Positions 21,809 through 30,137 are shown, counted from the first letter of the stretch. The stretch: 64,000 nt of DNA from JTS-RE9 sp964649195 (GCA_964649195.1 CAZYPK010000004.1:1-64000); one strand, 5' to 3'. Notes: generated by a model from the sequence alone, not told the origin. A program made the numbers and translations.

Positions 21809-23986
21809 ATGAGTAATGCTCGTCAGGCCGCGATTGCCGCCATCACTGGTTACAAGTCAACGAATCAGGCTCTCAAGTACAAAGAGACGCCTGCTTCGAC
21901 GATTTTCGGCACCAACGTTTTCGGTGATGCCGAGATGAAAAAGCGTCTTCCCAAGTCGGTCTATAAGACCTTGGCGAGGACGATCACCCGAGGCGAAAAA
22001 CTCGACGCCAGTGTCGCCGACATCGTCGCCGCGGCGATGCGCGACTGGGCCATCGAAAAGGGCGCGACCCATTACGCCCACGTCTTTTTTCCCCTCACCG
22101 GCATCACCGCTGAAAAGCATGACTCCTTCCTCGACCCCCAGCCCGACGGCACGGTGCTCGCCGGTTTCTCCGGCAAGGTGCTGATCCAAGGCGAACCCGA
22201 TGCCTCCTCGTTCCCTTCAGGCGGCATCCGCGCCACCTTCGAAGCCCGCGGCTACACCGCATGGGATGTCACCAGCCCTGCCTACATCCTCGAAAATCCC
22301 AACGGCACCACCCTGTGCATCCCCACCGCGTTCGTCTCCTGGACCGGCGAAGCGCTCGACAAGAAGACTCCCGTTCTCCGTTCCATGCAAGCCCTGGCCA
22401 AGCAGGCCGCCCGCATCATCAAGATCTTCGGCAACCCCGATCCCGGTTACATCTACTCCACCGCCGGCCCCGAGCAGGAATATTTCCTGATCGACCGCAA
22501 TTTCTACTTCGCCCGGCCTGACCTGAACATCTGCGGACGATCGCTCTTTGGCGCCAAGCCGCCCAAGGGGCAGGAATTTGAGGATCAATACTTCGGCGCC
22601 ATTCCCGAGCGCGTGCTGGCCTGCATGCTCGAAGTGGAACACGAATTGTTCAAACTCGGCGTGCCGGTGAAGACGCGCCATAACGAAGTCGCCCCGTCGC
22701 AGTATGAAATCGCCCCGGTGTTCGAGAACGCCAATGTCGCTGCCGATCATCAGCAGCTTGTCATGATCACGCTCAAGCGCGTCGCCGAGAAATACGGCAT
22801 GGCCTGCCTGCTGCACGAAAAACCCTTCGCCGGGATCAACGGCTCAGGCAAGCACCTCAACTGGTCGCTGGGCGGGCCCAATGTCGGCAACCTGCTCGAT
22901 CCGGGTGAGACCCCTCACGACAACATGCAGTTCCTCGTGTTCTGTGCCGCCGTCATCCGCGCCGTGCACAAATACTCGACGCTGCTTCGTGCCGCGATTG
23001 CTCACGCGGGCAACGATCATCGTCTGGGCGCCAACGAAGCTCCGCCGGCCATCGTTTCGATCTTCCTGGGCGACATGCTCACCGACATTTTCGAGAGCAT
23101 CGAAAAGGGAAAGCTCAAGAGCGGCAAAAAAGCCGGCCACCTCACCGTCGGCGTGGACAGCCTCCCCCCGCTGCCCAAGGACTACGGCGATCGCAACCGC
23201 ACCAGTCCGTTCGCCTTCACCGGCAACCGCTTCGAGTTCCGTGCCGTCGGTTCCTCGCAATCCATCAGCGGCCCATTGGTCGTGCTCAACACGATCGTCG
23301 CCGAGTCGCTCGATTACGTCGCCACCGAACTGGAAAAAGCCACCAAGGGCGACCCCAGAAAGCTCAACGACGCCGTTCAGAAAGTCATGCAGGGCATCTA
23401 TAAGGAACACAAGGCCGTCATCTTCAACGGTGACGGCTACTCCGAAGCATGGCACAAGGAAGCCGCCAAACGCGGTCTCCCCAACCTGCCCAACTCCGTC
23501 GATGCGCTGGCGCAACTCATCAGCAAGGGAAACATCGCCCTGCTCGAGAAGTACGGCGTGCTTTCCGAGCGCGAAACCAAGAGCCGTTATGAAATCTACC
23601 TGGAACGCTACTGCAAGGATGTGGCGACCGAAGGCAGGCTCTGCCTCAACATCGCCAAGACGATGATCCTCCCCTCGGCCTACCGCTATCAGGGCGAACT
23701 GGCCACCACCGCCGCCGCCATCAAGACCGCCACCGGCTCGGCGGACACCTCCAGCCTTGATGAAGTCACCTCGCTGGTCTCCAAACTGGAGAAAGCCATC
23801 GCGGGCCTCAACCACGCCATCGCCCACGAAGCCGGCGGATCGGTGCTCGATCACGCCAAGCATTACCGCGATGAGGTCCTCCCGGCCATGCTTGAGGTTC
23901 GCGCCGTGGCCGACGCCCTCGAATCGATCGTCGCCGATGACCTGTGGCCCCTGCCCACCTACCGCGAGATGCTGTTCATTCGCTGA
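21809..23986 (+). CDS. glnN: Glutamine synthetase type III
   Basis: 725 aa, the size typical of GSIII and much longer than GSI. The enzyme makes glutamine from glutamate, ammonia and ATP. Characteristic segments are the N-terminal GSIII domain (STIFGTNVFGDAEMKKRLPK), YFLIDRNFYFARPDL, the catalytic KPFAGINGSGKHLNWSLG, GANEAPPAIVSIFLG, and NRTSPFAFTGNRFEFRAVGSS. The C-terminal extension with SRYEIYLERYCKDVATEGRL is also typical. CAGGAG lies upstream of the ATG at 21809. A GSI gene lies 3.4 kb downstream. Regulation by nitrogen status is likely but no site was identified. Confidence 0.93.
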   Translation: MSNARQAAIAAITGYKSTNQALKYKETPASTIFGTNVFGDAEMKKRLPKSVYKTLARTITRGEKLDASVADIVAAAMRDWAIEKGATHYAHVFFPLTGITAEKHDSFLDPQPDGTVLAGFSGKVLIQGEPDASSFPSGGIRATFEARGYTAWDVTSPAYILENPNGTTLCIPTAFVSWTGEALDKKTPVLRSMQALAKQAARIIKIFGNPDPGYIYSTAGPEQEYFLIDRNFYFARPDLNICGRSLFGAKPPKGQEFEDQYFGAIPERVLACMLEVEHELFKLGVPVKTRHNEVAPSQYEIAPVFENANVAADHQQLVMITLKRVAEKYGMACLLHEKPFAGINGSGKHLNWSLGGPNVGNLLDPGETPHDNMQFLVFCAAVIRAVHKYSTLLRAAIAHAGNDHRLGANEAPPAIVSIFLGDMLTDIFESIEKGKLKSGKKAGHLTVGVDSLPPLPKDYGDRNRTSPFAFTGNRFEFRAVGSSQSISGPLVVLNTIVAESLDYVATELEKATKGDPRKLNDAVQKVMQGIYKEHKAVIFNGDGYSEAWHKEAAKRGLPNLPNSVDALAQLISKGNIALLEKYGVLSERETKSRYEIYLERYCKDVATEGRLCLNIAKTMILPSAYRYQGELATTAAAIKTATGSADTSSLDEVTSLVSKLEKAIAGLNHAIAHEAGGSVLDHAKHYRDEVLPAMLEVRAVADALESIVADDLWPLPTYREMLFIR

Positions 23987-23996
23987 TCGCTGGGAA

Positions 23997-24030
23997 AGGG
24001 CCTGGGGAAGAGGGCCTGGGGCCTAGGGGC
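23997..24030. repeat. R6 tandem-word block (GGGCCTRGG)
   Basis: AGGGCCTGGGGAAGAGGGCC followed by TGGGGCCTAGG. The same word set forms the inverted repeats at 61831-61868 and 62316-62351. Confidence 0.6.
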
Positions 24031-24070
24031 GAACAAAGTTGCTCGCGTATGTAACAGACAAAGACTCTTG

Positions 24071-24156
24071 GGATTCCTGAATAACCGCACGCCCAAGCCG
24101 CTTGCGGTTTCGCGATCCCCTGGTTCACGGGCAATCGGGGGTTATTCAAGAAGTCC
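24071..24156. repeat. R3 element, copy 2
   Basis: 86 bp from GGATTCCTGAATAACC to GGTTATTCAAGAAGTCC, in the same orientation as the copy at 17628. The interior keeps CCCAAGCCGCTTGCGGT and CCCCTGGTTCACGGG. Confidence 0.75.
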
Positions 24157-24172
24157 TCTTATCAACAGCCCG

Positions 24173-24205
24173 GCCCGAGGATTCAACTCCTCGGGCTTTT
24201 TCTTT
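24173..24205 (+). terminator. Intrinsic terminator downstream of glnN
   Basis: GCCCGAGG and CCTCGGGC arms with an eight-base loop, followed by TTTTTCTTT. It lies about 190 bases after the glnN stop. Confidence 0.8.
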
Positions 24206-24216
24206 GCCTCGCAGCA

Positions 24217-24382
24217 AGCCGCGACTCAACGAGTCGCGGACGTGAACAACCTGAAGCGGCGGAAATCGCGCAGTGACATAAGACCTCGAAAATCGTGACC
24301 CGTCGGAACGCGGCTTCCTGTCATCCGCGCCGCCTTGCGCGCTTTCAGGCTGTTCGCCTCCGCGACGTGTCACGTCGCGGCT
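24217..24382. repeat. R2 REP-like palindrome pair, copy 2
   Basis: Left palindrome CGCGACTCAACGAGTCGCG (about 24220-24238) and right palindrome CGCGACGTGTCACGTCGCG (about 24361-24379), facing each other. Immediately after the left one comes GACGTGAACAACCTGAAG, which is conserved in other copies. Confidence 0.75.
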
Positions 24383-24414
24383 GGAATCCCCCATTCAGGC
24401 TCGTTGCTCTCTGC

Positions 24415-24420
24415 TACCAT
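24415..24420 (+). promoter_or_regulatory. Putative -10 box TACCAT of the ABC-F gene
   Basis: GCTACCAT is followed by 9 nt before the ATG at 24430, with no Shine-Dalgarno sequence between them. Confidence 0.45.
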
Positions 24421-24429
24421 TCCCGCCCC

Positions 24430-26262
24430 ATGGCCATGCTTCTCAGTTGTCAATCTCTCAGCAAATCGTTCGGCCCGCGCCCGCTCTTTGAAGATGTTTC
24501 GATGGGCATCGAGGAAGGCGAACGCCTGGGCCTCATCGGGCCCAACGGCTCAGGCAAATCGACGTTGCTGAAAATTCTCGCCGGCATGGAGCAGCCTGAC
24601 ACGGGCGACTTCACATCCAGACGAAATCTGCGCGTCAGCTACGTTGCACAGCGCGATGAGTTCGAAGAAGGCGCCGCCGCCATGTCTGCCGTCGTCGCCG
24701 CGCTGGGCGGGCGCTTGCATGATGATCACGAACGCGAAGTCGCCGCCCGGCGTGTGCTTGAAAACGTCGGCTTCACCGACATGGATCAGCCGGTCGCCGC
24801 GATGTCCGGCGGTTGGCGCAAACGGCTGGCGGTCGCCCGCGCCCTGGTCACCGAGCCTGATCTGCTGCTGATGGATGAGCCGACGAATCATCTCGATCTG
24901 GAAGGCGTGCTCTGGCTCGAGGATTTTCTCGACGCCGCGCCGATGGCCATGATCGTGATCACGCACGATCGCTACTTTCTGGAGAACGTCTGCAACCGGG
25001 TGCTGGAACTGAGCAAGGCTTATCCGCAGGGCACCTTCACCGTGCAGGGACCCTACAGCGAATTTCTCCGGCGAAGAGCGGACCATCTTGCCGCCCAGCT
25101 CAAGGAACAACAATCTCTGGCCACGAAGGTGCGCGAGGATATCCGCTGGCTCGGCCGCGGCGCCCAGGCCCGGCGAACCAAGGCGAAAGGACGAATCGAA
25201 GAAGCCGGCCAGCGCATGGGGCAGCTCGATGACCTGAAGAATCGCAACGCGCCCAACCGCGCCGCCGACATCAGCTTCACCGCCACCGGCCGGCTCACGC
25301 GGAACCTCCTCGTCGCCAAAGACATCGGCAAATCACTGGGCGGGAAACCGCTGTTTTCACAGTTGGAAATCACGCTCTCGCCAGGCTCATGCCTGGGCCT
25401 GCTCGGACCCAACGGCAGCGGTAAGACCACGCTCATCAATGTCCTCACCGGCAAGCTCCCCAGCGACACCGGCGGCGTCAAGCTCGCAGACAACCTCCGC
25501 ATCGTCACCTTCACGCAGCATCGCGAGGAACTCGATCCCAAGCAGTCGCTGCGCGAGGCCCTGTGTCCGGTCAGTGATGTGCTCTTCTTCCGCGACCAGC
25601 CGATTCATGTCAATACCTGGGCTTCTCGGTTTCTCTTCCGCGCCGATCAGATGAACACCTCCGTCGGCGATCTCAGCGGCGGCGAACAGGCCCGCATTCT
25701 CATCGCGCGGTTGATGCTGGAGCCGGCGGACCTGCTCATTCTCGATGAACCGACGAACGATCTGGACATCGCTTCGCTCGAGGTGCTCGAAGAAAGTCTC
25801 GCAAGCTTTCCAGGCGCCGTGCTGCTGGTGACGCACGATCGCTACATGCTGGCGCGGCTGTCGTCGCAGTTGCTCTCGCTTGACGGCCAGGGGAATGCGA
25901 AGTTCTTTCCCGATTACGAACAGTGGGAATCGTGGAAGGATCGGCAGGAGGAAGCGCGGGGGAAAGAGGCGGGGAAGCGGAAAGAGGCACGGACGCAGGG
26001 CGATGACGCTGCTACGCCGCAAGCGGCGGGGAAGGTGAAGCTCACCTACAAGGAGCAGCGCGACTGGGACACCATCGAGCAGCGCATCCTCGAAGCGGAA
26101 GAGGAAGTGAAGTCACTTGAAGCCCGCACCGCCGATCCCGCCATCCTGATCGATCATCGCAAACTCAACGAGGCCTACGAAGTGCTGGGCAAGGCACAGG
26201 CGAATGTCGCGGCGCTGTACGAACGATGGGCGGAGCTGGAGGCGAAGGTCAAGGCCATCTGA
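24430..26262 (+). CDS. ABC-F family ATPase (Uup/EttA type)
   Basis: 610 aa with two ATPase domains and no membrane helices. Walker A motifs: GPNGSGKST (about 37) and GPNGSGKTT (about 327). Signatures: MSGGWRKRLAVARAL and LSGGEQARILIARLM. Walker B: LLLMDEPTNHLD and LLILDEPTNDLD. The interdomain linker (about 205-275) is charged. A C-terminal coiled coil after residue 540 is as in Uup. ABC-F proteins act on ribosomes or in DNA-structure processing. An odd low-complexity insert at about 505-535 (EEARGKEAGKRKEARTQGDD) contains the palindrome GCCGCAAGCGGC in its DNA. The in-frame upstream extension is an R2 repeat and was not included. Confidence 0.9.
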   Translation: MAMLLSCQSLSKSFGPRPLFEDVSMGIEEGERLGLIGPNGSGKSTLLKILAGMEQPDTGDFTSRRNLRVSYVAQRDEFEEGAAAMSAVVAALGGRLHDDHEREVAARRVLENVGFTDMDQPVAAMSGGWRKRLAVARALVTEPDLLLMDEPTNHLDLEGVLWLEDFLDAAPMAMIVITHDRYFLENVCNRVLELSKAYPQGTFTVQGPYSEFLRRRADHLAAQLKEQQSLATKVREDIRWLGRGAQARRTKAKGRIEEAGQRMGQLDDLKNRNAPNRAADISFTATGRLTRNLLVAKDIGKSLGGKPLFSQLEITLSPGSCLGLLGPNGSGKTTLINVLTGKLPSDTGGVKLADNLRIVTFTQHREELDPKQSLREALCPVSDVLFFRDQPIHVNTWASRFLFRADQMNTSVGDLSGGEQARILIARLMLEPADLLILDEPTNDLDIASLEVLEESLASFPGAVLLVTHDRYMLARLSSQLLSLDGQGNAKFFPDYEQWESWKDRQEEARGKEAGKRKEARTQGDDAATPQAAGKVKLTYKEQRDWDTIEQRILEAEEEVKSLEARTADPAILIDHRKLNEAYEVLGKAQANVAALYERWAELEAKVKAI

Positions 26263-26269
26263 ATAACAC

Positions 26270-26362
26270 CACGAAATCAGGAAAGCAGGAAAACATGAAA
26301 TGCAGATCATCCATTCCGTATGGTCCCGCCTGGTTTCCTGATTTCATGGTTTTATTTAGGGA
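26270..26362. repeat. Palindromic R6 spacer
   Basis: Arms GAAATCAGGAAA and TTTCCTGATTTC flank a stretch with GGAAAGCAGGAAAACATG words. It fills the gap between convergent genes, so it could also act as a two-way terminator. Confidence 0.55.
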
Positions 26363-26367
26363 TGTTT

Positions 26368-27339
26368 TTATGTGCGGGCCACGGCCGCCTTCATTTTCGC
26401 CAGACCGGTTTTGGCGACTTCCAGCGGGTCCTGCTTCCAGTATTCGCGGTTGAAAAGCTCCAGGCTCAGCACGGCGGCGGAGCCGTTGCGGAGCATGCCG
26501 CGCAGGGTTTCGGTGATGGGGGCGATGCCGTCGCCGGGGTAGATGCGGTCGGCATCGGTGATCTTCTCGCGCGGCGGATCGGCGGGGTAGTCGTTCATGT
26601 GGAACACCTGCACGCAGCTTGACGAAAGCTGATTCATGCTCACGAATGATGAGCCGCCCTTGTGCAGATGATAAAAGTCAGGCAGGAGACAGGCGCGCGG
26701 ATGGCCCGCTTCGAGGGCGACGAACATCGAGTCCGCGAGTTTGTTCAGGCACTTGGAAAATCCCCAGACTTCGACCATCGGTGAGATGCCCGCGGCATCG
26801 CCGACTTCGCAGAGTTCGCGGTAGCGCTGAGCGGCCTTGCGAAGATCGAGGTCGGCCTGATTGGTGGCACCGGCAGGCGGCGCGGCGATGCGTGTGCCGC
26901 CGAGCTGCGCGACCATGTCCATGTCGCGCCGGGCGGTTTCGAGGCCGCGCGCGCGCTTGGCGTCATCATCCACGATCCACTCCGCGAAGCCGATGGCGGA
27001 TTCGACGGTGAGGTTCAGATCCTTGAGGCGTTTGGCCATATCCTTGAGCGAGCCGCCGCCGGTGACGTATTCGCTGATCGTGCCGATCCACGGTTCGACC
27101 GAGTCGTAACCGGCGGCGGCGGCGGTTTCGATTTCCTTGACGAGACCCAGCTTCTGCCCGCGAATCGTGGCCATGTTCAGGCAGTATTTGAAGGCGGGTG
27201 TCGGGTGGTTCCGGGAGTGGGTGGCTCCGGGGGCGGGTGTCGGCGTGGATTCAGCGGCGCGGAGATTGTTGGTGGTTGCCGCGAAGCCGCAGGCGGCCAG
27301 AGCGGAAGTCGAAAGAAAACGGCGGCGGTTCTGGTTCAT
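26368..27339 (-). CDS. Tat-exported sugar isomerase/epimerase-like TIM barrel
   Basis: About 323 aa from the ATG at 27339. The N-terminus NQNRRRFLSTSALAACGFAA is a twin-arginine signal. The mature part follows the AP-endonuclease/xylose-isomerase-like family: FKYCLNMATIRGQ, AAAAGYDSVEPWIG, ESAIGFAEWIVDD, GGTRIAAPPAG, MVEVWGFSK, LLPDFYHLHKGG, VFHMNDYPADPP (metal ligands Glu, Asp, His) and the last Glu in LSLELFNREYW. It should act in the periplasm on a sugar or polyol; planctomycetes carry many such paralogues. TATCAT lies 7 nt before the start. A much longer frame upstream is antisense to the glutamine synthetase gene. Confidence 0.85.
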   Translation of the reverse strand: MNQNRRRFLSTSALAACGFAATTNNLRAAESTPTPAPGATHSRNHPTPAFKYCLNMATIRGQKLGLVKEIETAAAAGYDSVEPWIGTISEYVTGGGSLKDMAKRLKDLNLTVESAIGFAEWIVDDDAKRARGLETARRDMDMVAQLGGTRIAAPPAGATNQADLDLRKAAQRYRELCEVGDAAGISPMVEVWGFSKCLNKLADSMFVALEAGHPRACLLPDFYHLHKGGSSFVSMNQLSSSCVQVFHMNDYPADPPREKITDADRIYPGDGIAPITETLRGMLRNGSAAVLSLELFNREYWKQDPLEVAKTGLAKMKAAVART

Positions 27340-27381
27340 GTTTCGCATGATAGCGGAGAGATGGGAAAAAGAGAGCGGAAA

Positions 27382-27403
27382 CCCACGCACGGGAGTGCGT
27401 GGG
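27382..27403. repeat. R5 tetraloop hairpin
   Basis: CCCACGCAC and GTGCGTGGG arms with loop GGGA (TCCC on the other strand). It sits between divergent genes, upstream of glnA, so it is not simply a terminator of a neighbour. Confidence 0.6.
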
Positions 27404-27435
27404 CTTTTGCCGTTCTCTTCTGATACTTTATTTCC

Positions 27436-28848
27436 ATGACGCCCAAGCAAGTCCTGCAACTGGTCAAGCGGAACAAGATCGAATTCGTCGATTGCCGGTT
27501 CATGGATTTCCCAGGCCTGTGGCAGCACACGACCTACCCGGCCGGTGAACTCAAGGAGGAGAGCTTCACCGTGGGCTTCGGCTTCGACGGTTCCTCCGTG
27601 CGCGGCTGGCAACGTGTCAACGAAACCGACATGCTGCTGGTGCCCGTGGCCCACACCGCCAAGGTCGATCCCTTCTTCGAGCATCCGACGCTTTCGATCA
27701 TCTGCGACATCAAAGACCCGATCACCAAGAAAGCCTACTCGCGCGATCCGCGCTCCATCGCCCGCAAGGCGGCGGCTTATCTGACCCGGTGCGGCATTGC
27801 CGACACCGCCTACTTCAGCCCGGAGATGGAGTTCTTTGTCTTCGACAGCGTCTCCTACGATCAGCAGATCAACACCGCCGGCTATCACGTGGACAGCATC
27901 GAAGGCGTGTGGAATCGAGGCAGACAGGACCCGACCAATCTGGGAAATCAGGTGAGGCTTAAGGAAGGTTTCTTCCCGATGCCGCCGATGGATACGGGGC
28001 AGAACCTGCGCAGCGAGATGGTTGATGTGATGCTCAAGATGGGCATCGCCGTCGAGAGCCATCATCATGAAGTGGCGACAGGCGGGCAGGGTGAAATCGA
28101 TCTTCGCCATCAGGATCTGGTCTCGATGGCGGACACCTGCATGTATTACAAGTACATCGTGAAGAACGTCGCGGCGCGTCACGGCAAGGTCGCCACGTTC
28201 ATGCCCAAGCCGCTTTTCATGGACAACGGCTCAGGCATGCACACGCACTTTTCCCTGTGGAAAGAAGGCAAACCGCTCATGGCGGGCAGGCATTACGCGG
28301 GGTTGAGCCAGCTCGGCCTGCATGTGATCGGCGGACTGCTCAAACATGCCCGCAGCCTGATCGCGCTCACCAACCCGACCACCAACAGCTTCAAGCGGCT
28401 CGTGCCCGGCTACGAAGCGCCGACCTCCTTGGTCTATAGCTCGCGCAATCGCAGCGCGGCGATCCGCGTGCCGGTCTATCAGGATAATCCCAGGACCAAG
28501 CGCATCGAGTTCCGCTGCCCTGATTCATCATGCAATCCTTACCTCGCCTTCGCGGCGATGACCATGGCGGCCATCGACGGCGTCAGGAACCAGATCGACC
28601 CCGGCCCGCCGGTCGATCGGGAGTTCGACGAACTGGATCCGGCGGAACAGAAAGCGCTGGCCACGACGCCCGGCTCACTCAACGATGCGCTCGACGCCCT
28701 GGAATCCGATCACGCCTACCTGCTCGAAGGCGGCGTGTTCAACGAGGATGTGATCCGCTACTGGATTCAATACAAGCGCGAGAATGAAGTGATGGCCATG
28801 CGGGCAAGGCCGCATCCTTATGAGTTCTGCATGTATTTCGACGTGTGA
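27436..28848 (+). CDS. glnA: Glutamine synthetase type I
   Basis: 470 aa, standard for GSI. Motifs: FVDCRFMDFPGLWQHTTYP, GFGFDGSSVRGW, SPEMEFFVFD, ESHHHEVATGGQGEIDLRH (metal and glutamate site), MPKPLFMDNGSGMHTHFSLW (ATP region), LTNPTTNSFKRLVPGYEAP, RNRSAAIRVP and RIEFRCPDSSCNPYLAF. The usual adenylylation segment NLYDLP is replaced by DREFDELDPAE, with no tyrosine, so regulation by adenylylation looks lost. Start codon at 27436 after GATACTTTATTTCC; no ribosome binding site. With glnN nearby, ammonia assimilation is locally duplicated by two unrelated-length enzymes. Confidence 0.93.
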   Translation: MTPKQVLQLVKRNKIEFVDCRFMDFPGLWQHTTYPAGELKEESFTVGFGFDGSSVRGWQRVNETDMLLVPVAHTAKVDPFFEHPTLSIICDIKDPITKKAYSRDPRSIARKAAAYLTRCGIADTAYFSPEMEFFVFDSVSYDQQINTAGYHVDSIEGVWNRGRQDPTNLGNQVRLKEGFFPMPPMDTGQNLRSEMVDVMLKMGIAVESHHHEVATGGQGEIDLRHQDLVSMADTCMYYKYIVKNVAARHGKVATFMPKPLFMDNGSGMHTHFSLWKEGKPLMAGRHYAGLSQLGLHVIGGLLKHARSLIALTNPTTNSFKRLVPGYEAPTSLVYSSRNRSAAIRVPVYQDNPRTKRIEFRCPDSSCNPYLAFAAMTMAAIDGVRNQIDPGPPVDREFDELDPAEQKALATTPGSLNDALDALESDHAYLLEGGVFNEDVIRYWIQYKRENEVMAMRARPHPYEFCMYFDV

Positions 28849-28864
28849 AGGAAAAAAGACAAAG

Positions 28865-28886
28865 CCGATGGACTCCTGTCCATCGG
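28865..28886 (+). terminator. R5 tetraloop hairpin after glnA
   Basis: CCGATGGAC and GTCCATCGG arms with a TCCT loop, 16 bases after the glnA stop. A short pyrimidine run (TTCCCT) follows. The position suggests a terminator role. Confidence 0.55.
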
Positions 28887-28903
28887 TTCCCTGATTGAAA
28901 ACG

Positions 28904-29284
28904 ATGGAAGAACACGATGTTCAAAACCCGTCCCAGCCGCTGATCATGCGGTCCTACCGTCGTCATCGCAAGCAGGCGAAATGGGGAACGTGGTCGCTGT
29001 TCGTTCCGCCGGTGACTTTTCTTTGGGTGATCTTCTGGTACCTGATGATGAAGCAGCCGCCCCTGCCCGGCGGTCCTGCAACGGATGCCGCCTCATCGTG
29101 GCTGGTGCTGCTGATCGGCGCCATCGCGATCGAGGCGGTCGGCATCGCCCTGGCGATCACGGGGCTGCGCGACACCCACCACAAACACGCTCACGCCGCG
29201 GCAGGACTGGCCCTCAATGCGTTCATCCTTCTGGCGGCGATCATCGCGCTGGCCTTGCGAATCTTCTCGCAGTCGGTGGGCTGA
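28904..29284 (+). CDS. Small two-TM membrane protein
   Basis: About 126 aa. A basic N-terminal region (YRRHRKQAKWGTW) precedes two or three hydrophobic helices (LFVPPVTFLWVIFWYLMM, WLVLLIGAIAIEAVGIALAI, LALNAFILLAAIIALAL). The basic residues suggest a cytoplasmic N-terminus. No domain recognised. The gene follows glnA on the same strand, but an R5 hairpin separates them. Function unknown; TTG at 28895 is an alternative start. Confidence 0.6.
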   Translation: MEEHDVQNPSQPLIMRSYRRHRKQAKWGTWSLFVPPVTFLWVIFWYLMMKQPPLPGGPATDAASSWLVLLIGAIAIEAVGIALAITGLRDTHHKHAHAAAGLALNAFILLAAIIALALRIFSQSVG

Positions 29285-29774
29285 TCCGCGAGTGCATGGG
29301 CGGCAATGCGTCAAGCATAAAAAGAAGCCCGGCCACCGTCGGGCTGGTGGCCGGGTCTTCTCTGTCGGGCATGAATGGATCGATGCCGTCGAGCTTTCTC
29401 CCCTTCGCCTTCTGCTCCGCTGACAGGGCGGAGGAATAATGTCGAAGGTTCACGATGTTGCGGCGCCTGCCCCCACCCGCATCCTGCCGGGACTCGCCCC
29501 TCCGCGAATCCCGGCAGTAAGCGGGCCTTACGCCCCCATGATGATCAGCACACGCCATGCCAGTTGGCGGCTCACCACCGTTACCACCTGATATTCAGGG
29601 GTTTGGCACACGGAAAAACATCAACCGCCTCATGGCAATCCCCTATTTCGGGGAAAAAGCCCCGAATCGGCTCCCCACCATTGGGAACTGTTCCCCAGCG
29701 GAGTGGATGGGCCTCTGATGAATCGGCGTCGGACGAACATGCGGCCCCGCCGTCAAATCACTAAACTCTGAGCC
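29285..29774. other. Spacer with a minus-strand terminator and possible small RNA
   Basis: No protein gene is convincing in about 490 bases. A strong terminator reads leftward at 29320-29361. To its right, on the minus strand, a 9-bp perfect stem CTGCCGGGA / TCCCGGCAG (about 29488-29522) lies in a region without a good ORF, so a structured transcript ending at the terminator is possible. Confidence 0.35.
29320..29361 (-). terminator. Minus-strand intrinsic terminator
   Basis: CCCGGCCACC and GGTGGCCGGG arms, extended by AGAAG/CTTCT. On the minus strand the stem runs into CTTCTTTTTATG, a good T-run. No annotated minus-strand gene ends here. Confidence 0.65.
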
Positions 29775-30137
29775 ATGAGCGACATCGAACTGGTCATCTC
29801 CAACTCCAAGAAACTCGAAGCCTTGCTGGAGAAACACTTCGGCGCCAACGGACGCGGGCTGCATGAGAAGATCGGCAGCGTCGAGGGCAGACTGTCCGGC
29901 AGCGTCGTCAAGCGGCTGCGCTTCATCGCCACCATCCGCAACAGGATCGTGCACGATGCCGGGTACGATCGCATCGACGACCGCAAGGGGTTTGTCGATG
30001 CCTGCGCCGCCGCTCATGCGGAGCTTCGCAAGCTGGCCGGCATTCGCACCGGCGGCGGCGCGTGGCGGTGGCTGGTGGGCGGCGCGCTGGTTGTCGCGGC
30101 GGCGGTCTTCATCTATTTCACATTCTTCCGCCCGTAA
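29775..30137 (+). CDS. DUF4145/HEPN-like protein with C-terminal membrane anchor
   Basis: 120 aa. Residues about 5-90 are helical and contain LEALLEKHFGANGRGLHEKI, RLRFIATIRNRIVHD and KGFVDACAAAHAELRKLAG. The RxxIxH-like segment RNRIVHD resembles the core of HEPN/DUF4145 proteins, which include RNases of defence and toxin systems. A single hydrophobic helix (WLVGGALVVAAAVFIYFTFF) ends the protein, making it tail-anchored. TAAACT lies 7 nt before the ATG. The HEPN relation is suggestive only. Confidence 0.6.
   Translation: MSDIELVISNSKKLEALLEKHFGANGRGLHEKIGSVEGRLSGSVVKRLRFIATIRNRIVHDAGYDRIDDRKGFVDACAAAHAELRKLAGIRTGGGAWRWLVGGALVVAAAVFIYFTFFRP

Noticed and set aside
27340..28182. Upstream extension of the Tat-exported barrel gene
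   Set aside because: The extension is antisense to glnA and has no family pattern. A twin-arginine signal at 27339 marks the true start.
29241..29558. 105-codon minus-strand protein gene
   Set aside because: The frame runs through a terminator hairpin and its composition is unconvincing. A non-coding transcript is at least as likely.
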